Counted from the first letter of the stretch, positions 16,408-25,340 are shown. The stretch: DNA of 64,000 bases from Sporomusa silvacetica DSM 10669 (GCF_002257705.1 NZ_LSLK01000060.1:62001-126000); one strand, 5' to 3'. Numbers and translations: made by a program. Notes: generated from the sequence alone by a model not told the origin.

Positions 16408-19257
16408 TTAAAGAGCCATTGTAGGGCCGGCGGCGGAAACAGGGTTTTCCGCAATCTCGTCAAGCGCTTCAAAAAGATCGGACCCCAGGAAATACTTATC
16501 GGGTTTAAGTTCTTTTCCTAGTGCTTTCGCCTCTAAGGCGGCTTTTACTTTATCCGGGCTGGCCGGAAGATCGTAAATTCTTACTCCGGCGGCATTGTAA
16601 ATGGCGTTCAATACTGCAACATGACCGGCGGACTGGAACCCTTCACAACAGCCGACTGAGCCAAAAGGAGCGGTTTTTCTGGGCGACGGAACACTTTCCA
16701 AATATATATCGTCAGGAATATCGTCCGCATACAAAAAGCCGCACTTGATAAGGCTGTTATAGTCTTTATTATCGATATATTTTTCTGACAGTGCAAAGCC
16801 CATCGAATGAGTCAGAGCACCATAAGCTTGCCCCTCTACTGCTTGCTGACTGCCTATAGCGCCAATATCATAGATCATTTTCATGGACAAAATCTTTGTT
16901 TTGCCTATGGCCGTATCAACTTCCACTTCCGCAAAAAATACAGCGTAGTTATATTCGGGCGTAGGATCACCGATGCCCGTGTTGGGATCAAGATCCTTCG
17001 TGATATCGGTGGTGTCACATACTCCAAGATATTTAGTGGGAATGCCTTCCGCAACCATTTCTGCATAAGTCCGATAAGTACCATCTGCCTTGCGCATCGC
17101 ATCAAGCAATTTCTTTGCAGCATCACGAATGGCATTACCTGCAATATAGTGAGAACGGTTGGCTCCGGCAGGTCCTGTTTGCGGGCATTGCGCAGTATCA
17201 TTTTGCACCAGTTTAATTTGCGTATAGTCAAGGTGCAAAGGTCTCAAACTTTCATGGGTAAGCACCAATGTACCTACATCGCCGCCTTGTCCCTGGTCTT
17301 CCCAAGTATTGTAATTTGTGACTGTTCCGTCTTCGTTGAGCTCAAGAGCAACTTCCCCATGGTCGTTAGGCCCGCCGGTAACGTTATAACCGCCAAAAGC
17401 AATACCTACACCGCGTCTTTTCTCAGGAGTATCTTCCGCTTTCGCTCTAGCTTTAGCCTCTTCATATAAAGGCTTTAGTTTATCCATCAGCGTAACAAAG
17501 GGATATTCTTTGAATGGATAACTATTTATATTCAAATCGCCAGGACGTGCTAAATTTTTGTACCTGAATTCAAAGGGATCGGTGCCCGCTTTTTCTGCCA
17601 ACATATCAACCATTTGCTCTGACATTGTGTAAGCTTGAGAATTGCCATATGAACGGTATGCGGTGCCGTAAGTTTGATTGGAAAAACCGACTCTGGCTAA
17701 AGCTCTTACGTTAGGGATATTATAACTGAAGCCGGCAAAACGAATGGCCTTGGAGGCAAGAATATCGGCCATTTCCGTATATGCACCATGGTCGTAGGCA
17801 AAGTCAAATTCAAAACCGGTAATTTTTCCTTCTTTGTCGCAACCCATTCTGGCGTTTGAATAATGCGCAGCGCGTTTACCGGAAAAAGCTTGATGCTCAG
17901 CATAACTCATGGTTAAAGTGACCGGGGCGTCAAGAGCCAGGGTACAGGCCGCCGCAAGCGCAGAACTAGCCGGAGAAATGGAATAACCGAAGCTGGCACC
18001 GGTCGGATTTTCGATAACCCTGATTTTTCCGTCAGGCAGCCCAAGTCCTGGGGCAAGTGTTAAGAGTGGGAAAACAGTGGCAAGTGTTTTATTATGAATA
18101 CATACGTTTCCAGCTTCATCAATATAAGCCTGGGTAACATCCGGTTCGATTACAAGGTGCGGCTGACTGGTACTATAGAAACTGCCCTCAACAACATAAG
18201 GAGATTTGGCCAAAACTTCCCGGGTATCTTCACCTTTAAAAAGAGGAGCGCGTAGATATTCATTAGGAATTCCTTCATGAATTTCCATCGCACCGGGCGC
18301 AACCGCATCTAAATAACTCATATATCTAGGCAGTTCTTCCATATCTAATTTTACCTTTTTAGCAGCGGCGCGTGCATGTTCTTCCGTATCAGCCGCGACA
18401 ACTGCAACTACATCGCCATATCTAAACACCTTGGTATCAGCGATAATCGGGCGTTCAAAGCCATCGGCTTTGGAGCGGGGGTGGGTTACGGGCAACATAA
18501 TTCTATTTGTGCCTTTGATGTCTTTTGCGGTAATCACTTTAACTACGCCAGGCATTTTTTCTGCTTCCGAGAAATTAATGCCTTTGATTTTGGCATGGGA
18601 CAGCCCTGGCTGTACAAGAGCAAGATGTAATGTGCCGTCCGGCATTTTTAATCCGATATCATCGCCAAAATCGCACAAGCCTGTAACTTTGGCAAGCGCC
18701 GCTGGGCGTGGAACATTCGTGCCATAAATACGTCCATCAGCAGGCGTTTGGAAAGTAATATCCTCCATAGTTGCTTCGCCCCGCATAACTTTTGCGGCAG
18801 CCATAACCGCATCGACAAGGGGCTTCCATCCTGTGCAACGGCAGGCATTGCGATGTATTGTGAACCAATGGCGAACTTCTTCCCTAGTGGGGTTTGGATT
18901 TTTGTCCAAAAGCCCTTTCGCCGACATAATAAATCCCGGGGAACAAAAACCGCATTGGACGCCACCATACGTGATCCAAGCCTGTTGCAACGGATGTAGA
19001 TTGGTAGGGGTTCCGATACCTTCAATGGTAACTACTTTGCTATAATCAGGTATGTCTTTGATTTTCCTTACACAGGATCTTACGACTTTGCCGTCTAACA
19101 ATACGCTACATGAGCCGCATTGACCTGTCTTGCAGCCTAATTTTGTTCCTGTCAGACCTGTTCTTCTCAGCACATCCGCCAAACTGTCTTGTCCTGGATT
19201 ACAAATAAGCATTCTATCTACGCCGTTTATGTTTATACATATCTTTCTTAGTGCCAT
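16408..19257 (-). CDS. Molybdopterin-dependent aldehyde oxidoreductase (xanthine oxidase family)
   Basis: 949 residues, one-chain Mo hydroxylase like Desulfovibrio Mop (about 907). N-terminal plant-type 2Fe-2S (CKTGQCGSCSVLLDGK), second 2Fe-2S (GGVQCGFCSPGFIMSAK ... CRCTGW), then the Mo-pterin domains with GQGGDVGTL, RSYGNSQAYTMSEQMVD and a C-terminal GSVGCCEGFQSAGH containing the Glu expected of the active site. No FAD domain: electrons must leave through a partner, probably the flavoprotein encoded next. Driven by a sigma-54 promoter at 19472 with a ~215-bp leader. Oxidises aldehydes to acids with water as oxygen source. Confidence 0.92.
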   Translation of the reverse strand: MALRKICININGVDRMLICNPGQDSLADVLRRTGLTGTKLGCKTGQCGSCSVLLDGKVVRSCVRKIKDIPDYSKVVTIEGIGTPTNLHPLQQAWITYGGVQCGFCSPGFIMSAKGLLDKNPNPTREEVRHWFTIHRNACRCTGWKPLVDAVMAAAKVMRGEATMEDITFQTPADGRIYGTNVPRPAALAKVTGLCDFGDDIGLKMPDGTLHLALVQPGLSHAKIKGINFSEAEKMPGVVKVITAKDIKGTNRIMLPVTHPRSKADGFERPIIADTKVFRYGDVVAVVAADTEEHARAAAKKVKLDMEELPRYMSYLDAVAPGAMEIHEGIPNEYLRAPLFKGEDTREVLAKSPYVVEGSFYSTSQPHLVIEPDVTQAYIDEAGNVCIHNKTLATVFPLLTLAPGLGLPDGKIRVIENPTGASFGYSISPASSALAAACTLALDAPVTLTMSYAEHQAFSGKRAAHYSNARMGCDKEGKITGFEFDFAYDHGAYTEMADILASKAIRFAGFSYNIPNVRALARVGFSNQTYGTAYRSYGNSQAYTMSEQMVDMLAEKAGTDPFEFRYKNLARPGDLNINSYPFKEYPFVTLMDKLKPLYEEAKARAKAEDTPEKRRGVGIAFGGYNVTGGPNDHGEVALELNEDGTVTNYNTWEDQGQGGDVGTLVLTHESLRPLHLDYTQIKLVQNDTAQCPQTGPAGANRSHYIAGNAIRDAAKKLLDAMRKADGTYRTYAEMVAEGIPTKYLGVCDTTDITKDLDPNTGIGDPTPEYNYAVFFAEVEVDTAIGKTKILSMKMIYDIGAIGSQQAVEGQAYGALTHSMGFALSEKYIDNKDYNSLIKCGFLYADDIPDDIYLESVPSPRKTAPFGSVGCCEGFQSAGHVAVLNAIYNAAGVRIYDLPASPDKVKAALEAKALGKELKPDKYFLGSDLFEALDEIAENPVSAAGPTMAL

Positions 19258-19775
19258 ACTCCTCCACCATCCTCTAATTTATTAACAGTTACTTGCACCA
19301 TTTTGGAAAATATCAATTGTTATTTGTTGCATGGGTTCCAAGGGTGAAACTATACCGGACATTACACAAATAGCTTTCTCATTCATCCTCCTTGTTTTTT
19401 ATACTTGAGTAGTTTTATCCGTTGAAAAATCACGCCCCTCCTTTACTTTTTTTGTACTCGTAAGTAGAAATGCAAAACCCATGCCAACCTCAAGACGGGT
19501 GATTACTAAAACGTGCCCAATCCCGGGAAAGTCGTGCAAAAGATTTTTTCCAGATATTTAAAAATAATCCTCATGGAGCTAAATAGTCAGTATAAGTTAT
19601 TTAGAAGCTGAATGTTATTATTGTCTAATTTTTTAACACAATCGCCGCCGATACATTTTTTTGACGCTAGATAGTATGAAAATAATGTATTTTCCGTAAG
19701 CGTCAATCAGCAAATTGTACCGGTAAAAATGCCTGTTCATCTAACGATAGCCGGATCATCAGTACAAGAATTTTA
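19258..19775. other. Leader and upstream region of Mo-aldehyde oxidoreductase
   Basis: Contains the sigma-54 promoter above. Immediately upstream the sequence (GGGTGATTACTAAAAC... then ...CCCAATCCC) resembles the same positions at 12520 and 21970, but homology then stops, so the distal enhancer-like block seen at the other two promoters is absent or diverged. Confidence 0.55.
19472..19486 (-). promoter_or_regulatory. Sigma-54 promoter of Mo-aldehyde oxidoreductase
   Basis: Minus strand TGGCATGGGTTTTGC, matching the -24/-12 consensus at all invariant positions. Leader contains AAAGTAAAGGAGG as in the adh leader and a five-codon ORF (MRKLFV-stop) with a good RBS. Confidence 0.88.
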
Positions 19776-20560
19776 CACTCCATGGCATCGCCATCGACAG
19801 TAGCCTGGGTGATGCACCAAAAGTTTGTAAACGCCATTCCGCTGTACCGCCAGGAAAAAGAATGGCAGACACTGGGGGTAAACTTAAGCCGTGCTACGCG
19901 ATGGCGAACTGGATTTTAGCTTCTTCCCGGGACTGGCTCACTCCCTTGGTGAACCTCTTGCATCAAAAGATGCTAAAGGAGCAATACTTACACGCGGACG
20001 AAACCACAGTCCAGGTATTGCAGGAAGAAGGCCGTAAGGACACTACAGATTCTTACATGTTGGTTTACAGTACCGGCCAGTACTGCAAAACTCCCATTCG
20101 GATCTTCGAATACCAGCCCGGCAGAAGTGGTCATTATCCCCAAAAATTCCTGAAGGGATTCAAATGGTATCTGCATACGGATGCTTACGCTGGATACAAG
20201 AAGGTGCCTGAGATTACGAGGTGTTTTTGCTGGGCGCATCTCCGGAGAAATTTTGTGGATGCCCTTCCGAAGGATATCAAAAGTCCGGAAGCTACTATTC
20301 CAAGCCAAGGTATTGAGTTTTGTAACAACCTTTTTGAAATAGAAAAAACTCTCAAGGAGCTTTCTAGCGAAGAACGGAAACGTCAGCGTCTGGAACAGGA
20401 AAAACCTGTTTTAGATGCCTTTTTTGGTCGTGGGTAAATTCTGTAAAGAAGCAGGCTCTACCAAAGTCAAAGATCAGCGAAGCCCTTAAACTATGCGCAA
20501 AAGCAAAAAGAAGGCCTAATGAAATATCTTAAAGACGGGAACTGTTCGATTTCCAATAAT
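19776..20560 (+). pseudogene. IS66-family transposase remnant
   Basis: Encodes ASPSTVAWVMHQKFVNAIPL, then after a 2-bp frameshift at about 19897 the catalytic core (LHADETTVQVLQEEG, TDAYAGYKKV, CWAHLRRNFVDALP), a second frameshift at about 20432, and SISNNLA before a break. The helix-turn-helix and zinc-binding 5' part and the 3' end are missing. Asp and His of the IS66 DDE core are present in the surviving piece. Dead element. Confidence 0.9.
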
Positions 20561-20582
20561 CTTGCATTATCCACAGAAATAT

Positions 20583-20649
20583 ATAATCCTCAGGATTTGC
20601 AGAAAACCCTTGTTATTAGCGGAGTTTCTGCCTGAATCCTGAGGATTAT
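20583..20649. repeat. 67-bp inverted repeat at the break of the IS66 remnant
   Basis: ATAATCCTCAGGATT...GCAGAAA and TTTCTGC...AATCCTGAGGATTAT form a near-perfect stem of about 22 bp around a short loop. It sits exactly where the IS66 frame stops and before the integrase fragment; may be a mobile-element end or terminator. Confidence 0.7.
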
Positions 20650-20654
20650 GTTTT

Positions 20655-20963
20655 TTACCTAAGACCACACAGTTTGGCCATTTTCTCTTCAGAGCCAACC
20701 CAAAGTGGTATTTCATCTCTCGTCTGGGGAGCTTCAACAGAGTCCATCGCTTCGCGCATCATGGCTAAAGAAGGCTTCGCATAGACCCGAGTAGTATCGA
20801 GAAAAGCGTAGCCCAGTATCCTGGAGACAAGGGCAAGTTCAACCCCGTTCTGGTACAGATTTGTAGCCCTTGTTCGCCGCAGCATATGGGGATACACACG
20901 TAGTGGTAGATCAGGGCAACATTCTCTGGCTTTGTCAGCATACTGCTGTATGAACCGTTCCAC
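20655..20963 (-). pseudogene. Tyrosine recombinase (phage integrase) C-terminal fragment
   Basis: 102 residues with the C-terminal catalytic box YPHMLRRTRATNLYQNG, LVSRILGY and the active-site Tyr in TTRVYAKPS. The N-terminal arm-binding and core domains and the first catalytic Arg are missing. A remnant of a mobile element, not a working recombinase. Confidence 0.82.
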
Positions 20964-21266
20964 ATTGCCCTCCGACCCTTCCTTACCGTCAAATAATCTA
21001 TATAGCTATCCTAATCAATTGAACGAACACTTTGCCTATCCTGGAAGTGGAACATCAATTTGCTAGGCTGAATCCGTGCCGTAAAGTGAAACTCAACTTG
21101 GCTCCCCCGGCTCTGCATTTAAAGAGAACCCGTCGTATTTTGAGATATTGATAAGTGTCTATCGCTTCCTCCAGCCCTTGGCGCCACTCTTTCTAGATGG
21201 CTAAGCTGGATTACGCCGTTCAATAAAGTTCATTGCCCAACACATTTTGTGCTAGCGATAGGTAAC
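20964..21266. other. Mobile-element debris
   Basis: On the minus strand a 35-codon frame (ending HFTARIQPSKLMFHFQDRQS; about 21018-21125) and an adjacent frame (WRQGLEEAIDTYQYLKIRRV) look coding but are broken. I do not recognise the family; likely the rest of the integrase-carrying element. Confidence 0.4.
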
Positions 21267-21653
21267 TTAGTTTTGGTGGTGTGTCCCATCACACTCGTGA
21301 TATGCTTCAATACATTCATCTGTTCCTTCATAATTCCTAATGAGTTTTAATGAATACTTCCCCATTAAATCAAGTGCTTCTTTTACGGAATACCCTACTC
21401 CTAAATATCTGGTTACATAAGCTTCGGCTAAAAGGTCGAATACTTCCGGTTTTAATTTTCCGGTAATAACACCTTCACATTCATGTTTTATTACCTCTTT
21501 GGCATACTTTTCACCTAAAGCATCGCCCTGATTTTGCATTACGCTGACGTGCATGTCCGACATATTTACGATTAACAAATATTTACCAGTGTCGAATTGT
21601 TCCGCCACCTTGCTGTCCAGAGTATGACCTTCTGCTACTACGGCAATATTCAT
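21267..21653 (-). CDS. NifX/NifB-like (dinitrogenase iron-molybdenum cofactor) family protein
   Basis: 128 residues from ATG at 21653 (GGAGG, 5-6 bp spacing). Starts MNIAVVAEGHTLDSKVAEQF and contains EGVITGKLKPEVFDLLAEA, matching the RNase H-like fold of NifX/NafY-type metallocofactor carriers. His/Cys-rich tail ECDGTHHQ. It has its own sigma-54 promoter with an upstream region duplicated from adh. In this aldehyde locus a role in Mo/W or iron-sulfur cofactor handling is plausible but unproven; no nif genes are nearby. Confidence 0.75.
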   Translation of the reverse strand: MNIAVVAEGHTLDSKVAEQFDTGKYLLIVNMSDMHVSVMQNQGDALGEKYAKEVIKHECEGVITGKLKPEVFDLLAEAYVTRYLGVGYSVKEALDLMGKYSLKLIRNYEGTDECIEAYHECDGTHHQN

Positions 21654-21941
21654 TTTAACCTCCATCACGCCGCTGCCGCTGGCGACATAACTAGTAATGA
21701 AAAAATGGTGTGCGGCTTCACCACTTTGTTATTATTGGGTTTAAGGAGAAGATACACTAAAAGCCGGTGTGGTGAGTTGTAGATTGCTCCGCTCAGCTTA
21801 AAACAGTATTTTAACCAGTATAAGTATCATCTTTCAAGCACAAATAAGTGGTTCTATAAGACCGCACGCTAATCATTACTTTAGCTAATCGTTAAATGTT
21901 GATGATTCAGTCAATGTTTTCCTCCTCAACTTTGAAAGGAT

Positions 21942-21956
21942 GCAAAATCCTTGCCA
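21942..21956 (-). promoter_or_regulatory. Sigma-54 promoter of NifX-like gene
   Basis: Minus strand TGGCAAGGATTTTGC; invariant GG and GC correctly spaced. A GAGGAGGAAAAC leader follows, then about 290 bp to the gene. Confidence 0.82.
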
Positions 21957-22169
21957 ACCATGAAATGGGTAATTGCTAAAACCCTTGCGATCCCTTAGAA
22001 AACCCATAAAAAAAAATTTCTATGCGTCGCTCAAAAAAACTAAGTAGGTAAAAACGTTAGAATAGGGACGTTAAAAACGCTATATAACCAATAATTTATT
22101 GTATGAATTTTTGACAAAACTGCAGCTTGATATATTTTCGACACCCGCAGCACCATAATCGGGCCGTTT
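21942..22169 (-). repeat. Duplicated sigma-54 promoter/upstream region, copy B
   Basis: Homologous to 12498-12723, including CCCTTGCGATCCCTTAGAAA and GACAAAACTGCAGCTTGATA. Differences are scattered substitutions and small indels. Confidence 0.85.
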
Positions 22170-22440
22170 CTATGCACAAAAAAATAATCGGATAATACAA
22201 CCTCTAGAATTACCATACCCCTACTAGCCGTAATTAGCGTAATCTTACTGACCAAAAGCTTTTTTGTAGATGAAAAAAAGCAATTTAATTTATCCATCTC
22301 TTGAATTATAATAACTTATACATCCTCATATCACTGTTTCTCAAGAAAACAGCTAGCACTTATTTGCAGTTATTTCCTTTGTCTTTCCATCATTTTTTTA
22401 AAAATAAGCAGTTTTTCATGGAAAAAGCCTTCTAGCAAAT
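22170..22440. other. Intergenic, no recognised gene
   Basis: AT-rich; short hydrophobic frames on the minus strand are not supported by RBS or similarity. A hairpin AGCCTTCTAGCAAATTGCTAGAAGGCT (in two halves) at 22427-22453 with a T-run on the minus strand is the terminator of the tRNA remnant to its right. Confidence 0.5.
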
Positions 22441-22463
22441 TGCTAGAAGGCTTGATTTTACTA

Positions 22464-22507
22464 TGGTGCACCCGGCAGGGATCGAACCTGCGCACCTTGT
22501 TCCGGAG
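22464..22507 (-). pseudogene. 3' half of a tRNA gene (tRNA-Arg CCG-like)
   Basis: From the anticodon loop (CTCCGGA) to the encoded CCA: GCAGGTTCGATCCCTGC is a perfect T-arm and CGGGTGCACCA an acceptor 3' strand. The D-arm and 5' acceptor are absent; the sequence before the loop does not fold with it. An intrinsic terminator follows. A 3' half starting in the anticodon loop is what tRNA-targeting integrases leave as an attachment-site scar. Confidence 0.8.
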
Positions 22508-22539
22508 ACCGGAAGTTCAGGAAAACTGCAGATAAAAGA

Positions 22540-22580
22540 TCGCAGCCACTTATGAGTATATCTCAGTGGCTGCGATTTTT
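22540..22580. terminator. Bidirectional terminator hairpin
   Basis: ATCGCAGCCACT pairs with AGTGGCTGCGAT, followed by TTTTTAT on the plus strand. Confidence 0.75.
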
Positions 22581-22604
22581 ATATACACTGTTTTATTGTG
22601 CGCT

Positions 22605-22800
22605 TACAGTTTAACAAACTGTTGAGTAAATTCCTGTTCTTTATCTTTACCATTATTTAATAATATCAATTGTACAGTAATAGCTTCTCCAGCTCAAATA
22701 TTGACTCTAAATGAATTTATCCATTTGATCGGCAGTAAATTATCTTCATAGATTTTAGTCATGTCCGTATTTGCTTTTTGATTAATAACACGCATGTTTA
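22605..22800 (-). pseudogene. Methyl-accepting chemotaxis protein fragment (4-helix-bundle sensor)
   Basis: Minus strand frame reads MTKIYEDNLLPIKWINSF, then after a stop/frameshift AGEAITVQLILLNNGKDKEQ. The pattern YEDNLLPIKWLN is typical of the periplasmic 4HB_MCP sensor. No signalling domain survives. Confidence 0.55.
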
Positions 22801-22989
22801 TCCTGGACAAGCTTTGAAGGTGCCGGTTAAGGATACCTGCAAGACCCTGCGTAAATGCCTATTCAAATATTCCTCTTGCATAAACCGTTCTAATGTTCTT
22901 TGAAACAAGTATTTTGGCTGGCACCGATTTTCGCCAACAAGTAAATGCTCTCTTGCCGCGCGAGGCACAATATAGCTAGTGCTTGTTTA

Positions 22990-23032
22990 CAAAAAGAAGC
23001 TGTCCTGAAACATAAGTTTCAACACAGCCCCA
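22990..23032 (-). terminator. Intrinsic terminator of transporter remnant
   Basis: Minus strand GCTGTGTTGAAAC and GTTTCAGGACAGC around a short loop, then TTCTTTTTG. Confidence 0.6.
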
Positions 23033-23105
23033 AATCTCCAAACTTGAAGCTCACCGGCTCCAGCAGCCCTAAAAGCTTTTTTTGTTGTTTAATACTGCTA
23101 GGTCA

Positions 23106-23262
23106 TCAGATTGTTGGTTTTGGTTCGGTGTCCGAATGTTTAGATTTATAGAAGAACATAATCAGGCCTGCGACTATTGTCGCACATACAAAGACTGATC
23201 CAGATACTAAAAACTGAGATTTTGGACCTTGTAGCCCAAAGACAGCAACCAAGAAAGTTAAA
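23106..23262 (-). pseudogene. C-terminal end of a membrane transporter (MFS-like)
   Basis: An open frame without start encodes FLTFLVAVFGLQGP, a hydrophobic helix FLVSGSVFVCATIVAGLIMF and a basic tail YKSKHSDTEPKPTI-stop: the shape of a last MFS helix and cytoplasmic tail. It fuses into the fhs terminator at its 5' side, so the rest was lost. Confidence 0.45.
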
Positions 23263-23263
23263 A

Positions 23264-23294
23264 AACCAGGAACGCCATAATTGGCTTCCTGGTT
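23264..23294 (-). terminator. fhs terminator
   Basis: AACCAGGA/TCCTGGTT stem with T-rich tail on the minus strand, about 30 bp after the fhs stop. Related to the hairpin at 3974-4027. Confidence 0.8.
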
Positions 23295-23322
23295 CTCTGT
23301 TTATTTTGTATGCTTAGGGAAG

Positions 23323-24990
23323 TTAAAACAATCCTACAATCTTACCGCTATTATCAATATCCATCTTAATGGCGGAAGGCTCTTTCGGCAGCCCCGGCAT
23401 GGTCATAATATCGCCAGTAATGGCCACTAAAAAACCTGCGCCGGCGGCAACTCTTATTTCGCGAACAGTAATGGTAAAGCCGGTTGGACGTCCCATTTTA
23501 GTCATATCATCACTCAAGGAATACTGAGTCTTAGCCATACAAATTGGGGTTTTATCAAAGCCCAGAGCAGTCAGTTCCTTAACTGTTTTCTCTGCCGCAG
23601 CAGTATAGTTTACACCGTCAGCGCCGTAAATTTTGGTGGCGATAGCCGCAATTTTATCTTTGATTGAAGCTTGTTCATCATACATAAAACTAAAATTACT
23701 AGGTTTCTCACAGGCAGCCAGTACTTTTTCCGCCAGCACCTGCCCACCTAAACTGCCTTTAGCCCATACTTCAGATAGTGCTACCTCGGCGCCCATTGCA
23801 TTACATTTTTCTTCGACAAAGCTTAGCTCTGCGGCAGTGTCGGTTGGGAACGCATTGATAGCTACTACCGCGGGTAGGCCAAATTGCTGAATGTTTTCGA
23901 TATGTTTGGTAAGGTTGGCAAGCCCTTTCTCCAGTGCAACTATGTTTTCACCAGCCAGCTCATTCTTGGGAACACCGCCATGCATCTTGAGGGCACGAAC
24001 GGTAGCCACAATAACAACTGCACTGGGCTTAAAACCAGCGAAGCGGCATTTAATATCAAGGAATTTCTCCGCACCTAAGTCTGCACCGAAACCTGCCTCA
24101 GTAACACAGTAATCAGCCAGTTTAAGCGCATATTTCGTAGCAGATACGCTGTTACAGCCATGGGCAATATTAGCAAATGGACCGCCGTGAACAAAAGCAG
24201 GGGTGTTTTCCAGCGTCTGTACAAGGTTTGGTTTAATAGCATCTTTAAACAGCAATGTCAAAGCCCCGGTCACTTTAAGATCCTTCGGAGTTACCGGTTT
24301 TCCTTCATAGGTGTAGGCAACAATAATCCGGCCAATTCTTTCCTTCATATCATCTAGGTCTTTAGCCAAACAGAGAATGGCCATCATTTCAGAGGCTACC
24401 GTAATATCAAAACCGGTTTCCCGGGGTATACCATTGGCCTTGCCGCCGAGTCCGCAAACAATATTCCGCAAAGCACGTTCATTAAGATCAACCACCCGTC
24501 TCCAGGTAATGCGGCGGGAATCAATGCCGAGGGCATTTCCATGATGAAGATGATTATCAATAATGGCAGCTAATAGGTTATGCGCCGTAGTAATGGCATG
24601 AAAATCACCGGTAAAGTGAAGATTGATATCTTCCATTGGCACAACCTGAGCATAACCGCCGCCAGCTGCACCGCCTTTAACGCCAAAGCAAGGGCCCAAA
24701 GATGGTTCTCTGAGAGCAATAACGACTTTCTTACCTTTTCGCCGCAAAGAATCACCAAGTCCTACCGTTGTTGTTGTTTTACCTTCACCGGCAGGAGTAG
24801 GATTAATGGCAGTAACCAAAATGAGTTTGCCGTTAGGCTTATCTTTAATCCGTTCCCACGTTGCAAGGGATACTTTTGTTTTGTAATTGCCGTAGAGTTC
24901 CAATTCCTCGGCAGGAATCATTAATTCCTTAGCCACCTCAGCAATTGGATTCATCTTGGCTTCTTGCGCAATTTCAACATCACTTTTCAT
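23323..24990 (-). CDS. fhs: Formate-tetrahydrofolate ligase
   Basis: 555 residues, normal length. ATP-dependent ligation of formate to tetrahydrofolate, the entry step of the methyl branch of the Wood-Ljungdahl pathway, also used for one-carbon supply. P-loop NPTPAGEGKTTTTVGLGDSL, then ALREPSLGPCFGVKGGAAGG and DINLHFTGDFHAITTAHN are diagnostic. AAGGAGG 6-7 bp before ATG. It stands alone rather than in a large acetogenesis cluster. A 220-bp piece identical but for two bases is found at 4035-4254. Confidence 0.97.
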   Translation of the reverse strand: MKSDVEIAQEAKMNPIAEVAKELMIPAEELELYGNYKTKVSLATWERIKDKPNGKLILVTAINPTPAGEGKTTTTVGLGDSLRRKGKKVVIALREPSLGPCFGVKGGAAGGGYAQVVPMEDINLHFTGDFHAITTAHNLLAAIIDNHLHHGNALGIDSRRITWRRVVDLNERALRNIVCGLGGKANGIPRETGFDITVASEMMAILCLAKDLDDMKERIGRIIVAYTYEGKPVTPKDLKVTGALTLLFKDAIKPNLVQTLENTPAFVHGGPFANIAHGCNSVSATKYALKLADYCVTEAGFGADLGAEKFLDIKCRFAGFKPSAVVIVATVRALKMHGGVPKNELAGENIVALEKGLANLTKHIENIQQFGLPAVVAINAFPTDTAAELSFVEEKCNAMGAEVALSEVWAKGSLGGQVLAEKVLAACEKPSNFSFMYDEQASIKDKIAAIATKIYGADGVNYTAAAEKTVKELTALGFDKTPICMAKTQYSLSDDMTKMGRPTGFTITVREIRVAAGAGFLVAITGDIMTMPGLPKEPSAIKMDIDNSGKIVGLF

Positions 24991-25032
24991 AAATAATCCT
25001 CCTTGTATGCTGTATTACTTATTTAGTTAATT

Positions 25033-25200
25033 TTAGCCCTCTGCCCTATCAGCCACCGCTGTGGTTGATCCATGAACTCCGCATATCGGACACATCCAGG
25101 TCTGTACTATTAATTGTATTTCTTTGTCGTCAAAATTGTATTTAACTGTACTAATTTTGGAAGTTTTTTCCTCATGTTCACACCACAAAGACCGATTCAT
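25033..25200 (-). CDS. Small zinc-ribbon-like protein upstream of fhs
   Basis: 55 residues, ATG at 25200 with AGGGAGG 6 bp upstream. Contains a Cys-x-His (LWCEHEEK) and a CPIC knuckle (WMCPICGVHG), consistent with a one-zinc ribbon. It lies 42 bp upstream of fhs on the same strand and so is probably co-transcribed. Family not recognised; a regulatory or metal-binding role is possible. Confidence 0.6.
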   Translation of the reverse strand: MNRSLWCEHEEKTSKISTVKYNFDDKEIQLIVQTWMCPICGVHGSTTAVADRAEG

Positions 25201-25340
25201 ATTAGGGCCTCCCTTACCATTTTTTTAAGCAATTTTTTAATTTCAATACCTTTATTTGAGCATTGCTACTGTTTGTATTGTATCGTATTACTCATTAAAT
25301 TCGCATAAAATTCATAACTTTACATATTACAAAAACATTA

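Noticed and set aside
20655..20963. Functional integrase
   Set aside because: Only the C-terminal third is present; the N-terminal domains and first catalytic Arg are missing.
22464..22520. Complete tRNA gene
   Set aside because: Only the anticodon loop, T-arm and 3' acceptor can be found; D-arm and 5' acceptor are missing.
22945..23151. 68-codon plus-strand ORF
   Set aside because: It runs across a terminator and antisense to a transporter remnant, has no RBS and no recognisable protein pattern.
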